DNA from: Akkermansia muciniphila
GTDB taxonomy: Bacteria > Verrucomicrobiota > Verrucomicrobiia > Opitutales > Opitutaceae
Direction: 5' to 3'
Length of the DNA: 58,638 bases
Assembly: GCA_945888375.1 (NCBI GenBank)
Contig: CAMCZZ010000021.1
Coordinates: 1-58,638 of the forward strand
Below are positions 1 to 9,080 of this stretch, in pieces; the stretch's first letter is position 1; each line of letters starts with the position of its first letter. The translations under genes were made by a program, and so were the position numbers. The notes beneath the pieces are model-generated. The model made no database searches and was not told the DNA's origin. It saw only the letters and a program-made list of their open reading frames with translations.

Positions 1-703
1 CGCCCTTGAGATATTCGTGCAGAAGGGCGGCACCGATGGGCACGATCACGATTTTCACGATCTCGGTCATCATGCTCATAAAGCGCACCTCGACGAGCGA
101 GCCGGCCAAGACCTTCATCCAAAAGGGCGTCATGATCGGGGCGATCAAGGTGGTGATGGCCGTGGCCGTGATCGAGAGCGCAAGGTTGGCCTTGGCGATG
201 TAGCACATGACATTCGACGCAAGACCGCTGGAGCAGCAACCGATCAAGATAACGCCCGCCGCGATCTCATCCGGCAAAGGGAAAATTCGGGTCAATGCCC
301 AACCCGAGAGCGGCATGACAAGGAACTGGCACGAGACGGCGACAACCACACCCCAGGGCATTTTCAAGACGCCCACGAAGTCCTTCATGCTCATCTGCGT
401 TCCCATACCAAACATCACCGTCTGCACGACGAGGAGCACGACCCATTTGTGACGCAACTCGACGGGCCCCCAATTGGAGAAGGCGGCAGGGTAAATCATG
501 GCCGCCACCACGGCGGCAACGATCCACGCGGTGTATTGAAAGCTCTTAAGCGAAGGCACCGATCCGAGTCCGAGCGCGAACCCGACGGCCGCCACGACCG
601 CGCAGGGCGACCAGACTCCAGCGTTTCCCAGCAAGATGCCGACGAGAACCCCGAGCGCGGCGGGCACGGACAGGGCCAGACAGAATTTTCGGATAATGAG
701 CAT
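1..703 (-). CDS. BASS-type (bile acid:sodium symporter family) transporter, partial
   Basis: The reading frame runs off the left edge of the window, so only the N-terminal ~234 residues are present. It starts at an ATG four bases after the stop of the racemase-fold gene. The translation is strongly hydrophobic, with about seven membrane segments. It contains the polar GMGTQMSMKDF stretch after the third to fourth segment and an SSGLASNVM stretch, both typical of sodium/organic-acid symporters of the BASS family. These carriers use the sodium gradient to import bile acids, keto acids or other organic acids. Here it closes a sugar-acid operon, so an organic or sugar acid substrate is inferred. 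The C-terminal half is not visible, so the subfamily cannot be fixed. Confidence 0.8.
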   Translation of the reverse strand, partial: MLIIRKFCLALSVPAALGVLVGILLGNAGVWSPCAVVAAVGFALGLGSVPSLKSFQYTAWIVAAVVAAMIYPAAFSNWGPVELRHKWVVLLVVQTVMFGMGTQMSMKDFVGVLKMPWGVVVAVSCQFLVMPLSGWALTRIFPLPDEIAAGVILIGCCSSGLASNVMCYIAKANLALSITATAITTLIAPIMTPFWMKVLAGSLVEVRFMSMMTEIVKIVIVPIGAALLHEYLKG

Positions 704-707
704 CGGA

Positions 708-1367
708 TCAGAGCACGGTCGCGAGGTGGGCGATGGCAGTCGGCGGGCTGGCGAAGATCGGCACCCGGCGGTCCTCGGCGGCGAGGGTGTCCACGACGCG
801 GGCCATGGACGCCTGGGCGAGCAAAATGACGTCCACGTGGGCGCCTAGTTCGCGCAGCGCGTTCGCGACGAGCGAATCGTGGGTCGCGGCATCGCCGGCC
901 ATGAGCGCGGAGAAGGCGCCGTCCACCAGGCGCGAAGTGAGCTCGATCTCCTTGCCCGCTAGCACGGCGCGACGGCGCACGAGATCGGAGGTGGGAATGA
1001 GCGTGGTGGGCAACGTGGCGATGACGCCGATACGTCGGCCGGCGGCGACGGCGCCGTCGGCCATGGGCTGATCGACGCGCAGGACAGGCACGGCGCAAAA
1101 CGGCGCGGAGGCCTCGACCGCGGGGCCTATCGAGGAGCAGGTGACGAGAATAAAATCGGCTCCGCCGGCCTCCGCGGACGTGATGTAGGCCTCGACCCGG
1201 CGTGCGATATCGGCGGTCAGCGCACCTTTCGCGCCGATCGCGCGCACCAGGCTGTCATCGACGATGTTGAAGGTGTCGACGTTCGGCAGCTGCGCCTTGC
1301 ACAGCTGTTGAAAAACCGGGACCAAGGTCGCGGACGTATGGATCAGGGCGAGAGTTTTACGGGCCAT
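708..1367 (-). CDS. Asp/Glu racemase-fold protein lacking the second catalytic Cys
   Basis: 219 residues from the ATG giving MARKTLALIH; a longer upstream extension has no support. It belongs to the aspartate/glutamate/hydantoin racemase superfamily, two Rossmann-like halves that normally each supply one catalytic cysteine. The first cysteine is present (C77 in LVTCSSIGP). At the expected second site the sequence reads ILLAQASMAR (181-190), with no cysteine. A simple two-base proton-transfer racemase is therefore unlikely. Relatives in the superfamily include maleate isomerase and decarboxylases. The gene sits between the DUF1537 kinase and the symporter in the same operon, so a role in breaking down an acid-sugar fragment is inferred. 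The exact reaction is unknown. Confidence 0.75.
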   Translation of the reverse strand: MARKTLALIHTSATLVPVFQQLCKAQLPNVDTFNIVDDSLVRAIGAKGALTADIARRVEAYITSAEAGGADFILVTCSSIGPAVEASAPFCAVPVLRVDQPMADGAVAAGRRIGVIATLPTTLIPTSDLVRRRAVLAGKEIELTSRLVDGAFSALMAGDAATHDSLVANALRELGAHVDVILLAQASMARVVDTLAAEDRRVPIFASPPTAIAHLATVL

Positions 1368-1398
1368 AAGGGGGGGGAAAGACACGGTTAAGACTTGG

Positions 1399-2667
1399 CT
1401 ATGAGCGCCCGGCGGCTTGAGCGAAGAAATCGGGGGCGCCGACCTGACCGCCCTTGAACACGACCTCCGCACCGTCCGCCGGGGACCCGGGAGCGTGGGC
1501 CAGGCAGAGCGGCGCGCCCGGCGTCAGATGCGCGAGCATTTCCAGCGACTCGATGCCGAGCGCCCGGCCGGCGTAGCTCGAGGTGTCGCCTCCGGCCACG
1601 ACGACGCGTTTGATCCCGCTCCGGGCGATGGCTTCGCGGGCGATCCGCCCCAGCATCGCACCCAGGCGGTCGGCGGGAACGTGGGATTGGACATGCCCCA
1701 GACTCGTGTAGGCCACTACGTTTCGCCCCGCCCGCAGCGAGTTCACGATCTGGTTCAGCTCCTCGGTGGAATCGAAGACATCGAGCGGCAACGCGAAGCC
1801 ATCGAAACCGTTCGCACGCGCCCAGGCGATTTGACCACCGGTGACCGGCGAACAACTGCCCGAGAGCACCAATAGCGGGGAACCGGCGGGGCCGGCCACG
1901 GGAAAGTCGCGCGCACCCGTCTCCCAATGCGAAGTCAACGCAACGCCGATACCGGAAGAGCCAACCGAAAACAACGGGCTTCGCTCGGCGAGACCTTCGA
2001 TCAACGCGCCGACGCGCGACAGGTGCGCCCCATTTAATCCATCAAAGAGCACGACCTCGTGCCCGCCGGTGACGAGCCTCCGCAACGCGGAGGAGCTTTC
2101 GGCAAGAGAACACTCCAACTCGGCGACATCGACCAGACCGATGGGCTTGGAGGTCTGTTTGCCGAGATGAACCCGTAGATCGGCCTCCAACATGGGGGTG
2201 ACCGGGTGCCTGCTTACCGATGGATGACGATCAAGCCGATGGATGTAACCGCCGCTGCCTATGCCATAGCGCGCGAAAAGATTCCCGAAAGCGCAGTAAC
2301 GACCAAGCGCCGGGGCGGCCACCAGCAGCGGAACGACCGGCCCGCCAAAAACGGATGCACCGACGTCGATCGCGCGTCCGATGCTGCCCAGGGTCGGGGA
2401 CGAATCGAAGGTGGAGCAAACCTTGTAATGGACGTGGCGCGGCCCCAGCTCGCGTAACACGCCGAAGGCCGGCCGCAACACGGACTCCATCGCATCCGGC
2501 GCGAGGGAGCGGGTGATGCCGGCGACCCCGATGGCATCCAGCCCGACACACTGCTCAGCGGAAGGAGGGTCGAGAAAAAGCCGGGTGCGCAGACCGGCGC
2601 GCGCGAGCGACTCGAGGGCGTCGGTCGCGCCCGTGAAATCGTCGGCGAAGTAGGCAAGACGCAACAT
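1399..2667 (-). CDS. Four-carbon acid sugar kinase family protein (DUF1537)
   Basis: 422 residues, the normal length for this family. The N-terminal domain opens with LAYFADDFTGATD (D9, D10), the acid-sugar-binding motif. The C-terminal nucleotide-binding domain has VVAGGDTS (GGDTS at about 359-363) and ends with the FKGGQVGAPDFF motif. Characterised members phosphorylate D-/L-threonate, D-erythronate or 3-oxo-isoapionate with ATP in the cytoplasm. It starts three bases after the stop of the RuBisCO-like gene, which suggests coupled translation. In known apionate pathways a kinase of this family makes the substrate of a RuBisCO-like enzyme, and the same pairing here is the best clue to function. 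The substrate itself is not readable from sequence. Confidence 0.88.
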   Translation of the reverse strand: MLRLAYFADDFTGATDALESLARAGLRTRLFLDPPSAEQCVGLDAIGVAGITRSLAPDAMESVLRPAFGVLRELGPRHVHYKVCSTFDSSPTLGSIGRAIDVGASVFGGPVVPLLVAAPALGRYCAFGNLFARYGIGSGGYIHRLDRHPSVSRHPVTPMLEADLRVHLGKQTSKPIGLVDVAELECSLAESSSALRRLVTGGHEVVLFDGLNGAHLSRVGALIEGLAERSPLFSVGSSGIGVALTSHWETGARDFPVAGPAGSPLLVLSGSCSPVTGGQIAWARANGFDGFALPLDVFDSTEELNQIVNSLRAGRNVVAYTSLGHVQSHVPADRLGAMLGRIAREAIARSGIKRVVVAGGDTSSYAGRALGIESLEMLAHLTPGAPLCLAHAPGSPADGAEVVFKGGQVGAPDFFAQAAGRS

Positions 2668-2670
2668 GGC

Positions 2671-3921
2671 TCAAGCGGCTCCCCGACCAAATTTGGCGGC
2701 CGATTTCGCCAGCGCGGGATACTTGTCGATCGCATCGGCGAAGGACAAGCCCTCGACCGCCGCCTCCCACCAGAGCTGAAGGGATCTCACACCTGCGGCG
2801 GGACCGTCCGGATGAGCCTGGATGCCGCCACCGGCCATGTAGAGCAGATCGGTCGTTCGCGTGCGTCGCCAAGTCTCCGGCGCCTGGCCACCCCATTGGC
2901 CCGAGGAGACCACGGGCAGGAGCGGCTTGCCCAGAGGTTGGTCGGAGAGGCAGGAGGAAATCGAGCGGACCACGGAGTCATCGGGCTCCCAAAACTTATT
3001 GGCGATCCCGTTCACGTGCAGCTGGTCGACCCCCGCGAGGCGCCAGAGTTTCTGGTAGGCGGGAAACTCCATGCCGAGCAACGGGTGCCGGTTGAGCATG
3101 CCCCAGCCGTTGCGGTGGCCGTGGATGGCGAGCTGGCCCCGATCACAGATTTTTTTGGCGGCGACGAGGCCGACGCTGTTGAGCGAAAGCATGGCGCATG
3201 TGCCGCCGGAGGCGACGACCTTGTCGTAGTGGCGATGCATGGCGTCGTGCTCGTCGCTGACGTTGAAGGCATACATCGCCTTCTTGCCGGTGCGCTGGGC
3301 ATGGGCATTGATCACGCGCATGACCGCGTCCACCCGGGCGTCGAACGGCGAGTGCGGCGGGTCGGCCATCAGCTCGTCGTCCTTGAGGAAATCAATGCCG
3401 GCCTCGACCAGCTCTTTTACCATCGCGGCGGTCTGCTCGGGCGTGAGGCCGATGCTGGGCTTGATGATGGTCCCGATGAGCGGGCGGCCGTAAACGCCGG
3501 TGAACGCGCGGCAGCCGGGGATGCCGAAGGCCGGGCCGCGGAAGGCGGCGGCGAAGGCCGGCGGCACGTCGAAGTCCATCAGCTTGAGGCCGGAAAACTG
3601 GGCGAGCTCATAGAGGTTGCCCTGAAGGGTGGAAACGAGGGCGGCGAGGTTGGTGCCGAAGTTCTCAACCGACCAGGAAACGACGACCTCGGCGCGGTGG
3701 TAGGTGGCAGCGGGCGAACGCCCGGTGGGCAGCGACGGCGCGGCGACCGTATCCAGTTCGGTGATGCGTTCGACGCGCGCGGCGAAGCGTTCCTTGAGCT
3801 CGGCAGTCTCGCCGGGGACGGCGACAAAGGTGCCGGAGGACTGCTCGCCCGCGAGGGTGGCGGCGGCCAGGGCGATATCGCCGGACGTCTCGATTCGGTA
3901 GATGGCGGATACGCGGTCCAT
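2671..3921 (-). CDS. RuBisCO-like protein (form IV-type, RLP)
   Basis: 416 residues from an ATG two bases after the preceding stop codon; a 38-residue upstream extension would overlap that gene and looks spurious. It has the RuBisCO large-chain fold signatures. These are the catalytic Lys in TIIKPSIGL (K154), the metal site FLKDDE (K180, D182, E183; K180 is the carbamylated Lys in RuBisCO), HGHRNGWG (H267/H269), a loop-6-like NKFW (K309), PVVSSG (S339) and AGGG (364-366). Metal ligands are conserved but the substrate regions differ from true RuBisCO, so carbon fixation is not expected. Known RLPs decarboxylate or cleave 3-oxo-isoapionate-4-phosphate, enolise methylthio-sugars, or isomerise sugar phosphates. 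The DUF1537 kinase next door favours an acid-sugar phosphate substrate. Confidence 0.9.
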   Translation of the reverse strand: MDRVSAIYRIETSGDIALAAATLAGEQSSGTFVAVPGETAELKERFAARVERITELDTVAAPSLPTGRSPAATYHRAEVVVSWSVENFGTNLAALVSTLQGNLYELAQFSGLKLMDFDVPPAFAAAFRGPAFGIPGCRAFTGVYGRPLIGTIIKPSIGLTPEQTAAMVKELVEAGIDFLKDDELMADPPHSPFDARVDAVMRVINAHAQRTGKKAMYAFNVSDEHDAMHRHYDKVVASGGTCAMLSLNSVGLVAAKKICDRGQLAIHGHRNGWGMLNRHPLLGMEFPAYQKLWRLAGVDQLHVNGIANKFWEPDDSVVRSISSCLSDQPLGKPLLPVVSSGQWGGQAPETWRRTRTTDLLYMAGGGIQAHPDGPAAGVRSLQLWWEAAVEGLSFADAIDKYPALAKSAAKFGRGAA

Positions 3922-3923
3922 GC

Positions 3924-5036
3924 TCAGATGACGGTGATTTTGGCGAGCGCCTCGGGAGACGGCTCCATTCCGGCGCCGGGAGCCTGTGGTGCGACGAAAT
4001 GGCCGTCGCGTATCTGCGCGGGATGCAGCATCCAATCACGCAACCAGGGGATGTATTCGAGCAGCCGGCAGGCGGGGTGGGCAAAGCAGAGATGTTGATG
4101 AACCTGGCACATGTCGCCGACGTGCGGCACGACGGGCAGGCTGTAGCTGTGGGCGAGGTCGGCGACCTGCCACCACTCGGTGACGCCGGCGAGGCGAACG
4201 ACGTCGGGTTGCACGAAGTGAACGGCTCCGGCGTGGATGAAATCGCGGAATTGGTGGGCGAGGTAGAGCTGCTCGCCAAGGGCGATGGGGGTGAGTATGG
4301 CCTCCGCCAGGCGGCGGTGCGCGATCACGTCGTCAAACGCGGTCGGCTCCTCAAACCAGACGATGTCGAAGTCGGCGAGGCGACGGCCGAGTCGGATGGC
4401 CTCGGGTAGGGTGAATTTGCCGTTGGCATCGGTCATGATGCGAACGTCGGGGCCGAGCGCCTGACGCACTGCTTCGAGACGGCGCAGGTCCGTCGAGAGA
4501 TCAGGCGAACCGATCTTGATCTTCACCGCGCGATAGCCATCGGCCTCGACCAGACGCTTGCAATCAGAGACCAGCGTTTCGAGCGGCCAATTCAGCCAGC
4601 CGCCATCGGTGTTGTAGGCCTCGACCTTTTTTGCGGCCGAACCACCGAGAAGCTTCCAAAGCGGTAGGCCCGCAGCCTTGGCCTTCAGGTCCCACAACGC
4701 GATGTCGATTGCGCTGAGCGCAAGATGGGTAATACCGGAACGACCCACCCACTGCACGGGCGAATGTTTGTGCAACTTCTCCCATAGCGCCCGCACCTCA
4801 CGCGGATCCTCGCCGAGAAGGAGCGGACCGTAGCTATGGACCGCGCAGTCGACGATCAGGCGATCGGTCGGCAGGTGGGCGTGCGTGCCAGCGAAGCCGT
4901 AGCCAATATGTCCTGTGTCAGTATGAATGGCCACGCCGGGAGCACCCCAATGCGAAATGCCGTGAGTGCTGTCGGCGATGCCTCCACGTGTAACCGGGGC
5001 ATGCAAAATGATCGGCACCAGACAGGTGATCTTCAT
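3924..5036 (-). CDS. Enolase-superfamily acid-sugar dehydratase (mandelate racemase group)
   Basis: 370 residues with the full mandelate-racemase/muconate-lactonizing architecture: an N-terminal capping domain and a C-terminal barrel. Visible active-site residues are K172 and K174 (VKIKIG), metal ligands D203 (MTDANGK), E229/E230 (WFEEP) and E255 (ALGEQ), and H305 (VPHVGD). Such enzymes abstract the proton next to a carboxylate using Mg2+ and usually dehydrate aldonic acids to 2-keto-3-deoxy acids. The start codon overlaps the stop of the rhamnosidase gene by four bases (ATGA), implying translational coupling. Its place beside the rhamnosidase and the RLP suggests a sugar acid derived from the released monosaccharide. 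Rhamnonate is one candidate, but specificity is not determined. Confidence 0.87.
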   Translation of the reverse strand: MKITCLVPIILHAPVTRGGIADSTHGISHWGAPGVAIHTDTGHIGYGFAGTHAHLPTDRLIVDCAVHSYGPLLLGEDPREVRALWEKLHKHSPVQWVGRSGITHLALSAIDIALWDLKAKAAGLPLWKLLGGSAAKKVEAYNTDGGWLNWPLETLVSDCKRLVEADGYRAVKIKIGSPDLSTDLRRLEAVRQALGPDVRIMTDANGKFTLPEAIRLGRRLADFDIVWFEEPTAFDDVIAHRRLAEAILTPIALGEQLYLAHQFRDFIHAGAVHFVQPDVVRLAGVTEWWQVADLAHSYSLPVVPHVGDMCQVHQHLCFAHPACRLLEYIPWLRDWMLHPAQIRDGHFVAPQAPGAGMEPSPEALAKITVI

Positions 5037-7723
5037 GACGGAACGAGCGTGCTGTGAACCGTGTAAGTGCCGGCCGGCGCGAGGCAGAGGACGAAACCCG
5101 CGCCACGCTCCGTAATTTCCAAATCATCGGTGCGCGGAATAACATCGGGCGCACAGGGCAGGTAAACGCGCGCACGAGTGTTTGCCGGGACGGTGAACGT
5201 CCATTCAAAACGGGAATCACGCCGGCGCCACGCGCTGCAGATCTCGCCATGCAGCGTGCGGTAATGACCCCGGGCGTGTTCAAGACCATCGGCAATGAAG
5301 GGCCTCAAGATGAACTGTTGGAACCCGGCGACCTCCGGATCGAGTTCGATACCGAGCACATGGCGAAACAACCATTCGCCGACCGAACCGAGCGAATAAT
5401 GGTTAAAAGAGTTCATGTGAGGCACGAAGAAGCCCTCCTCCTTGGTCCAACCGTTCCACCGCTCCCAAATGGTAGTCGCGCCGTGTTTCACCGGATACAA
5501 CCAAGAGGGATAATCATCGCGCAGCAGAAGCTTATACGCGACGTTCACATGGCCGGTAAGACTAAGAATCGGGTTGAGAAAGCTCACACCGATGAAACCG
5601 GTGCTGAGATGCCAGTCGAGCGCGCGGATGTTATCGACAAGACGTTCGGCGGCGCGGATGCGAACCTCTTCCGGGAAAAGATTGAACGCGAGTGCGAGAA
5701 GGTAGGCGGTCTGTGTCTCGACGAGCAGCTGCCCATCCGGCAGCAGCCACTCCTTTTGGAAGGCCGCACGCACTTTCTCGAACATCTCCGCAAAGCGTGA
5801 CGCATCAGCAAAATGGCCAAGCTCGCGAGCAATCTCGGCAAGCTTGGTGCAGTCGTCGGCCCAATAGGCGGTCGCGACAAGGTTCTTCATCGGCGAGTGC
5901 GTGCCGAAAGAGGTGTCGCTCGGGATGCAGAGCCAGTCGCCGTAGTTGTTGGCGAGTTGATTCAACCTGAGTCCATCGGGGTTGTGGGAGGCGATCCAAT
6001 CCACCCACTTCACCATCGCACCATAATGGCGCTCCAGGATGCGGCGGTCGCCATAAACCCGCCAGATCGTATGCGGGATAATAACACCTGCGTCTGCCCA
6101 AGCCGCCGAACCGCCGAGATTTCCCAATCCGATGAAATTTTCTCCCTCACGCAAACGAGGAGCAACATCAGGGAAAATACCCTCGGCCGTCTGAGCGTCT
6201 TCAACGTCAATCATCCACTTCGTAAAGAAGGCGGCGACCTCCATGTTATAGGTCGCGGTGCGCAGGAAAACCTGGGCATCACCCATCCAACCAAGACGTT
6301 CGTCTCGTTGCGGACAATCCGTGGGAACAGAGAGAAAGTTGTCCTTCTGCGACCAAAGACCATTCAGCCACAGTCGATTCACTCCGGGGTGCGAACACTC
6401 GAAATGGCCAGCAGGAGGCGTCGCGGAATGGATGACGCAACCCGTAACAATATCGGCGGGCGGAGTGCTAGGATGGCCCGTGAGTTCAATAAACTGAAAC
6501 CCATGGAAGGTAAAATGAGGTTGATACACCTCTTCGTTTTCGCCGCGGGTGATGTAAACGTCCGTAGCCTTGGCACGACGGAGGTTCTCGACGTAAAGCG
6601 TGCCGTCCGGGCTGAGCCTCTCTCCGTGGCGGAGAGTGAGCCGCGTGCCGGCCGAAAGGTTGCGCACGCGGAGGCGGACGAAACCGGAGATGTTCTGGCC
6701 GAGATCATAGATCCAGACACCCGGCGATATTTCGTTACAGGAAACCGGGATGCGCTCTTCGATGATGGTGACAGGTTCAGCGCGTTGGGCGACAAGGGGG
6801 ACGGCCGGGGCAAGCACCTCTTTGGCCGCGAGCCAGTCGCGCGGAATGCGCCGGGCGTCATAAACTTCTCCCATCATCATATCCGAACTGAGGATAGGGC
6901 CCGTCGCGCAGAGCCATGAACCATCCGTGCCGAGAGTCAGACGGGATCCGTTGATTAGCTCGACTTCGAGTTGGATGAGCAGGGAATTTTCCAGCGTTCC
7001 GTAGCGGGCGCGGGTTTCCTGCCAGCCAACGTAGCCCGACCACCAACCATCGCCCAAAGTGGCGGTAAGAGTGTTGCAGCCGGGTGCAAGTAACGCCGTG
7101 ACGTCGTAGGTGCGGTAGTGGATACGCTTGTCGTAATCTGTCCACTCGGGCGCGAAGAGGTCGGCCCCTACACGGCTCGAATTGACAGCCAGATCAACCA
7201 AACCACGGGCGGTGAGGTAAACATTAGCACGGGCAACCGCAGCAGGCAGATTGAAAGCGCGATTAAACACGGCTGGCGTGCCCGGATCGAGGAGTGTGGG
7301 AGCAATGGCCTCCGGATCCTGGCGGATGATCTCGGGGTCGGCCGCGATCCAGCGGGCGGACCAATCAGCCTTCTCCAACAGCCCCATGCTCCAGCAGGCA
7401 GGCGCGGAAAGAAATGAGCCGCCAACCTCATCCCAAACCTCAACTGACCAATGGCATAAATCCCGGGAGCGCAAAGGCGCACCCGCGTAGTGAACGTGAA
7501 GGGTTTGATTACCGTTAACGCGCCCTGAGTCCCACCGGTCAATCTCGCCAGCCCGCAATTTGGCGAGCGAACTCGAAACCCGGACCCGGTAAGCGATCTG
7601 TTCCGCGCCCCTCCGGCTGGAGACAAGCTGCCAGCTCAGGCGCGGGACGCGTTCATCCAACCCAAGGGGATCGACAAGGTATTCACAACGCAGACGCGAA
7701 ACCGAGGTGCCCGGGGAGCTCAT
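5033..7723 (-). CDS. Alpha-L-rhamnosidase, GH78, cytoplasmic
   Basis: 896 residues with typical GH78 order: N-terminal fibronectin-type domain (about 10-115), carbohydrate-binding beta-sandwiches (115-430), an (alpha/alpha)6 barrel (about 435-785) and a C-terminal beta domain. The general acid is E475 in PQRDERLGWMGD and the general base is E754 in TTIWERWNGW. It inverts and hydrolyses terminal alpha-L-rhamnosides. No signal peptide is present, so it should act in the cytoplasm on oligosaccharides brought in by the MFS porter five bases upstream. It is translationally coupled to the downstream dehydratase gene. Confidence 0.93.
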   Translation of the reverse strand: MSSPGTSVSRLRCEYLVDPLGLDERVPRLSWQLVSSRRGAEQIAYRVRVSSSLAKLRAGEIDRWDSGRVNGNQTLHVHYAGAPLRSRDLCHWSVEVWDEVGGSFLSAPACWSMGLLEKADWSARWIAADPEIIRQDPEAIAPTLLDPGTPAVFNRAFNLPAAVARANVYLTARGLVDLAVNSSRVGADLFAPEWTDYDKRIHYRTYDVTALLAPGCNTLTATLGDGWWSGYVGWQETRARYGTLENSLLIQLEVELINGSRLTLGTDGSWLCATGPILSSDMMMGEVYDARRIPRDWLAAKEVLAPAVPLVAQRAEPVTIIEERIPVSCNEISPGVWIYDLGQNISGFVRLRVRNLSAGTRLTLRHGERLSPDGTLYVENLRRAKATDVYITRGENEEVYQPHFTFHGFQFIELTGHPSTPPADIVTGCVIHSATPPAGHFECSHPGVNRLWLNGLWSQKDNFLSVPTDCPQRDERLGWMGDAQVFLRTATYNMEVAAFFTKWMIDVEDAQTAEGIFPDVAPRLREGENFIGLGNLGGSAAWADAGVIIPHTIWRVYGDRRILERHYGAMVKWVDWIASHNPDGLRLNQLANNYGDWLCIPSDTSFGTHSPMKNLVATAYWADDCTKLAEIARELGHFADASRFAEMFEKVRAAFQKEWLLPDGQLLVETQTAYLLALAFNLFPEEVRIRAAERLVDNIRALDWHLSTGFIGVSFLNPILSLTGHVNVAYKLLLRDDYPSWLYPVKHGATTIWERWNGWTKEEGFFVPHMNSFNHYSLGSVGEWLFRHVLGIELDPEVAGFQQFILRPFIADGLEHARGHYRTLHGEICSAWRRRDSRFEWTFTVPANTRARVYLPCAPDVIPRTDDLEITERGAGFVLCLAPAGTYTVHSTLVPS

Positions 7724-7728
7724 CCAAG

Positions 7729-9030
7729 TTAAGCGCGCTCAGCTTCGATTTGCTCGAGCGATTTGCCGGAGGTGTCCGGCATAAAGAAAAAGCCGACGAT
7801 GCCGCTGATAGCGAGGAACAGGGTGAGAAGGCCGGCGATCTCACCGATACCCTTGGCCGCAAGGACCGGGACGAAGAAGCTCCAGATGCCGAGGATCACA
7901 CGTGCGATACCGAAGGTGATCCCTTGGGCGGTGCTGCGCAGCATGGTCGGGAAAAGTTCTTGGCTGAAAACCTTATAGAAGGCCTCGCCAGCAAGCGCAC
8001 CGCCGACCGAGAAGAGCAGGATGTTGGCGAGCGCCACAGGAATGCTAAAGGGCAGGAAAAGCAGGATGGCGTAAGCGACGACCTGGATGAGCGCACCAAT
8101 ACCCCAAATAAGACGGCGGGTTTTGTAACTTCCGTCAGAGTGGGGCATAAACACGAAGGCCGTGACGACCATTCCGATTAGGAAGCCGGAGCAGGATAAA
8201 AGCACACTGGAGACGGGCCCCCCTGCATTAAGCGTCTCAATCAGGTAAGGGCCGAAGATTCCGGCGGTGCCGGCGGCAAGATTCCAGAAAAGATAGATCG
8301 TGGCGGTCCAGATAAGGGCGTTCAGATTTTTACCCTTGAAAAGAACGCCTAGGTTGCGGCTTACGGCGGTGGTAGAGGCGGCGGCCTCTTTCCAGACGAC
8401 AGACTCGGTCAGGCCCTGTCGTAATGCCCAGGTGACGACCGCAACGACGAAGAGATGGAGCAACACGATGCGCGTGCCAAGAAGTTGATGCTCGGGCGGC
8501 AGAAAGGTGCCGAAAAGCGCCGCTAAAATGAATACGACAACGGGGCCCAGGGACCAGGAGATCTGGGTAAAGCCGAGTAGTTTCCCACGCGCCTTGGCGG
8601 GGGCAAACTCGCCAACTAGGGCGAGCGAGGTCGGCACGTCGGCGCCAACCGCGAGTCCGATTATGACCGTGCCCAGAAAAAGCATTTCTCGATTCACCGC
8701 AAAGGCGGCGAGCAGGATGCCTACGGCGTAAACAATCAGATCATACTGGTAGATGCGTTTGCGACCGAGCTTGTCACCCAGCCAACCGCCGACAACGGCG
8801 CCGACCGCGCAGCCAATAGCGTTAGGCCCGAGGGCGGCTAGCGTGCCCACCTCTCCCTTGGTGAGTGAGAAAGCCTTTTCAAAATTCAACATGCCCACGC
8901 CAAGGGCGACGATCGAACCGGCATCGAGGTAGGAGGCCATGCCGGCGAGGGCGGACCACTTCCATTGTTGAGCGGTGATCGCACCATTATCGGAGACGGG
9001 AGTGGCTGATGGGCTGGTTTTTAGGCTCAT
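7729..9030 (-). CDS. MFS sugar porter (SP-like)
   Basis: 433 residues with about twelve predicted membrane helices. The loop between helices 2 and 3 has GGWLGDKLGRKRIY, the MFS signature, and the C-terminus ends in PDTSGKSLEQIEAE, characteristic of the sugar porter branch. It is expected to be a proton symporter in the inner membrane. It lies between the genes for a secreted GH127 enzyme and a cytoplasmic rhamnosidase, so import of a rhamnose-containing oligosaccharide or of a released monosaccharide is inferred. A GGAG-like ribosome-binding site is not obvious; the 50-base gap upstream is the largest inside the operon. Confidence 0.88.
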   Translation of the reverse strand: MSLKTSPSATPVSDNGAITAQQWKWSALAGMASYLDAGSIVALGVGMLNFEKAFSLTKGEVGTLAALGPNAIGCAVGAVVGGWLGDKLGRKRIYQYDLIVYAVGILLAAFAVNREMLFLGTVIIGLAVGADVPTSLALVGEFAPAKARGKLLGFTQISWSLGPVVVFILAALFGTFLPPEHQLLGTRIVLLHLFVVAVVTWALRQGLTESVVWKEAAASTTAVSRNLGVLFKGKNLNALIWTATIYLFWNLAAGTAGIFGPYLIETLNAGGPVSSVLLSCSGFLIGMVVTAFVFMPHSDGSYKTRRLIWGIGALIQVVAYAILLFLPFSIPVALANILLFSVGGALAGEAFYKVFSQELFPTMLRSTAQGITFGIARVILGIWSFFVPVLAAKGIGEIAGLLTLFLAISGIVGFFFMPDTSGKSLEQIEAERA

Positions 9031-9080
9031 GGTGTTTTTTTGGGGGTTGAGGTAAGGATAGACCGGAAAAAGGAGTTAGA

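Noticed and set aside
2812-4098. Long plus-strand frame (428 codons) across the RLP gene
   Set aside because: It is the antisense shadow of the RLP and dehydratase genes; composition is Gly/Arg/Glu-rich with no family motif, while the minus strand carries full catalytic motifs.
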